Below, piece after piece: positions 61,641-64,000 of a DNA stretch of 64,000 nt (positions are counted from its first letter, which is position 1; the number at the start of each line of letters is the position of its first letter). Both the position numbers and the translations under genes were made by a program. The notes under the pieces are model-generated. The model saw only the letters and a list, made by a program, of their open reading frames with translations, did no database searches and was not told where the DNA came from. The stretch comes from Siphonodentalium dalli (Eukaryota; Mollusca; Scaphopoda; Gadilida; Siphonodentaliidae): the NCBI GenBank assembly GCA_032622095.1, contig CP136062.1, forward strand, positions 161,322,875-161,386,874. The letters run 5' to 3'.

Positions 61641-62059
61641 TAGTCAACTGGGGGTTCCCATAAGCGGGGAGGGGCTGTGGACACTACTTAGTGGGCGCAG
61701 GTTCCCAAGTCTTGTTGTTTCCACACTCCCCGGGCCAGTTTAATAGAATAGAATAGCGAGGTAATCATGAGTTTATTAATCAATAGCATCTATGTGGTTA
61801 TATGTTGAGTATCTAAGTTTGATAAGTTCAAATACAAATATTGGTTCTATATATATTATCTCAACTGTAAATATGCCATCTGTTCACATTATACCCATCA
61901 CACAGGGTGAGCAGGAAGACGGTCGTCTAGGTCACGCCACTCCTGTGTTATAATATAATTATGTTTGATATTATGTTAATGTTTTATATATTACTATGGA
62001 TAGCCCAGCTAGAATGACGGGTGACAAACATGACACTCAGGAACATTGTATGAATAATT
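61641..62059. other. unassigned
   Basis: Nothing recognised. Confidence 0.5.
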
Positions 62060-62370
62060 AGCTTAAGCTGATAATATACGCTCTTGATTGTTAAGTATTA
62101 GTGCAACTAAGTCATTTGAGGACAACGGCACCTATTCCGTGACATTTCCCGTTTATTGTTACCTCTGTGAACCAAATTTTCCACGTATTTTCTGAGCTGA
62201 TAATAAACGCTCTTTATTAATCATGTGATTTATCAGTCCCTCTTTAAGTCATCTGGGCTCGAATGCGCCTATCCCATGACATTCCCCTGGCCATGCAACC
62301 AATGTGTACCAATTTTCCTACATATATTCTAAGCTGATAAGGAACGCTCTTTTTTGCTTGTATACATATA
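62060..62370 (+). repeat. tandem repeat, about 140-bp unit, 2-3 copies
   Basis: AAGCTGATAATATACGCTCTT recurs in diverged form at about 62068, 62192 and 62333, with AAGTCAT.TG and CCTAT.CC.TGACATT.CC between. Confidence 0.75.
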
Positions 62371-62554
62371 TGCCCCTTTAATTCGTGTGAGGTCAAAAAT
62401 AACGGATGATAAATATCGTCACCGCTGCACCGCTGATAACGATATAAAGAAAGCCGACAAATGGTGCGCGGAGTTCGTACGGAATTTATGACGGACGCCG
62501 CTGAAACAATTTTCGTCTTTTGTGAAGGTAACGCATATATGGTACAGGACGTTT

Positions 62555-62675
62555 CGGCACCTAGACGTTTCGCACCTGGTTTTCTGGACGTTTCGGCACC
62601 TGGGTTTTCGGCACTTGGTTGTTTCGGCACAGGTGCTTGGACGTTTTGGCACTTCACCGAAGATGTTTCGGCACT
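62555..62675 (+). repeat. GGACGTTTCGGCACC array, single foldback arm
   Basis: About seven diverged units of the motif that builds the arms of the element at 5876-7079. No inverted partner is seen within the following 1.3 kb of the window, so it is a solo arm or a truncated copy. Confidence 0.75.
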
Positions 62676-62929
62676 TGTTTCTTTTTCTTTTCTTTTCATA
62701 TATAATATTGTCTTTGATGTTGGCAGCATCGAACGTGCAGCAGCGGAATTTCCCAATATGAATACCGACAGACCAAGAGACATCAAACGCCAATCAACTT
62801 TACTTGTTCGTCATGCCCCAACCTGGTATATAAATTGGTTTCAACCTGTTCTATCGTGGGTAGGGTACCCAACCACTTTGGGCGTTCGGCCGCTGTACTA
62901 TTTATGTGGTGCAATCTTATAGCAATATC

Positions 62930-63430
62930 GTTATTGATGTCCCTCTTATATATCGCGAATAGATCGGATGGTATGTTTTGAGAGCTATCATGTTATGACG
63001 TAGGAGCTATCGACCAATTTGATTCTCACATCGACACGACAACAACAGCCCCTTAGATATAAGTGTCTGGACTTCAAACCCCACACTCGGGTGCAGTATG
63101 TGAGTATATCAGGTATTGATGGACATCTTATATATCGGGAACCGACAGGTCGGACAGGGCTATCTGATAAGAAAACTATCATAATATGACGTAGCGAATC
63201 GACAAACGGAATTTTCAAATCGACGCCGCACCAGCTAGAAGTGTCTGAACTTCAAACTTCTCCCCCACGTGCGGTATGTGAGTATCTTAGCAATATAAGT
63301 ATTGATGACCCTCTTATATATCGCGAACAGACGATGTTGTCTGTTCAGAGAGCTATCATAATTTAACGTAGCGAATTGACCAACATAATTTTCACATCGA
63401 CGCCGCAGCATCAGGCCCTTGGTAGAGCGG
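62930..63430 (+). repeat. tandem repeat, about 190-bp unit, nearly 3 copies
   Basis: ATTGATG.CCCTCTTATATATCG, GAGCTATCAT, TATGACGTAG, TCACATCGAC and GTGTCTG.ACTTCAAAC recur in order at about 62950, 63115 and 63300. Confidence 0.8.
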
Positions 63431-64000
63431 CCACATCATCCGCATGTCGATATATATGAGTAAACATTGTGCATCTTGAAATACTCTACGTTAACCCATG
63501 CTAAACTCAATGGATTCTCCCATTCTGTCATAAAATCATACACTGGAATGATCTATTATTCATATGGATGGATGTTCAAGTCTTCATCGAAACCGCAAAG
63601 GGAAGTCAGATCAAATCCAGTCTTGTGTTGCGTGTCATATTCAAAGATGTGCACCAGGACATGGTCAAAATGTGGGTGCAATCGGCCATGGGGTGATATA
63701 TTTTTAAACGCGCCAAAATTGTGACAGATAAACACACAGTTACACACACCATGCAACACCCTCACATACACAGACAAACACTTGCCTTTTATATAGATAT
63801 ATTGTGCAAATAAACCTATCTACCAGAAATGCTAATCAATATAATAGTAATTATTATTATTTTTAAGGAGGTATGATCCAACCCGCAACACATTAAGGTA
63901 TTTAAAGGGATACTCTACCCAAATGTTGTTGTTGGTTTCTTTAGTCTCTGAGTTGTAGAATAAGGTAACCAGATTTCCATTATTTGAAAGTCTGTTGAGT
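63431..64000. other. unassigned, right edge
   Basis: No gene supported. A TTTAAAGGGATACTCTACCC string near 63900 resembles the one at 40755 and may mark the end of a shared transposon family. Confidence 0.4.

Noticed and set aside
62244-62922. Frames of 124-180 residues with AETS and FRHL repeats
   Set aside because: They are translations of the GGACGTTTCGGCACC array and show no splice context.
63556-63777. Minus-strand frame with HPHFDHVLVHIFEYDTQHK
   Set aside because: Looks somewhat protein-like, but there is no ATG, no clear splice pair and no family recognised; the opposite strand is equally open.

Overview
The window is eukaryotic. It is AT-rich, has no operons or compact ORFs, and is dominated by interspersed and tandem repeats, with short exons bounded by GT/AG splice signals. 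Secreted modular domains (PAN-like, EGF-like, IgGFc-binding, C-type lectin) together with decayed non-LTR retrotransposons point to a metazoan. The combination of PAN, EGF and IgGFc-binding domains suggests a marine invertebrate such as a mollusc or another lophotrochozoan, but the lineage is an inference and was not tested.

The main gene lies on the minus strand and covers roughly the left half (35.3 kb down to 3.0 kb). Five exons can be read with matching splice phases: signal peptide plus PAN-like domain (35326-35033), a short EGF-like exon (29446-29341), a candidate exon of unknown fold (27761-27564), a Thr/Pro/Ala/Ile-rich mucin-like exon (11011-10361), and a large IgGFc-binding-domain exon (4006-2998) that ends on a donor, so the gene continues towards or past the left edge. 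The product would be a secreted or extracellular adhesion, mucus or immune-type protein.

The intron before the mucin-like exon holds the most striking object in the window: a minisatellite of about 13.8 kb (11243-25090) made of roughly 460 copies of a 30-bp unit. It was built by nested multi-kilobase duplications and stays open in one minus-strand frame for more than 4,600 codons. The next intron holds a 5'-truncated LINE (8330-10303) and a foldback element with an 8-bp target duplication (5876-7079). The PAN-to-EGF intron holds a 3.4-kb foldback element (30203-33620) whose interior is two opposed minisatellite arrays.

From 36 to 64 kb the only clearly supported coding piece is the last exon of a C-type-lectin-like gene (53836-53604, minus). 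The rest is repeats: a non-autonomous hAT element with perfect 8-bp target duplication (43542-44659), a hairpin-within-hairpin MITE (47104-47565), several copies of a retroposon-like family with (CAGA)n-type tails, and short tandem arrays near the right edge. No tRNA, rRNA, CRISPR or bacterial features were seen.
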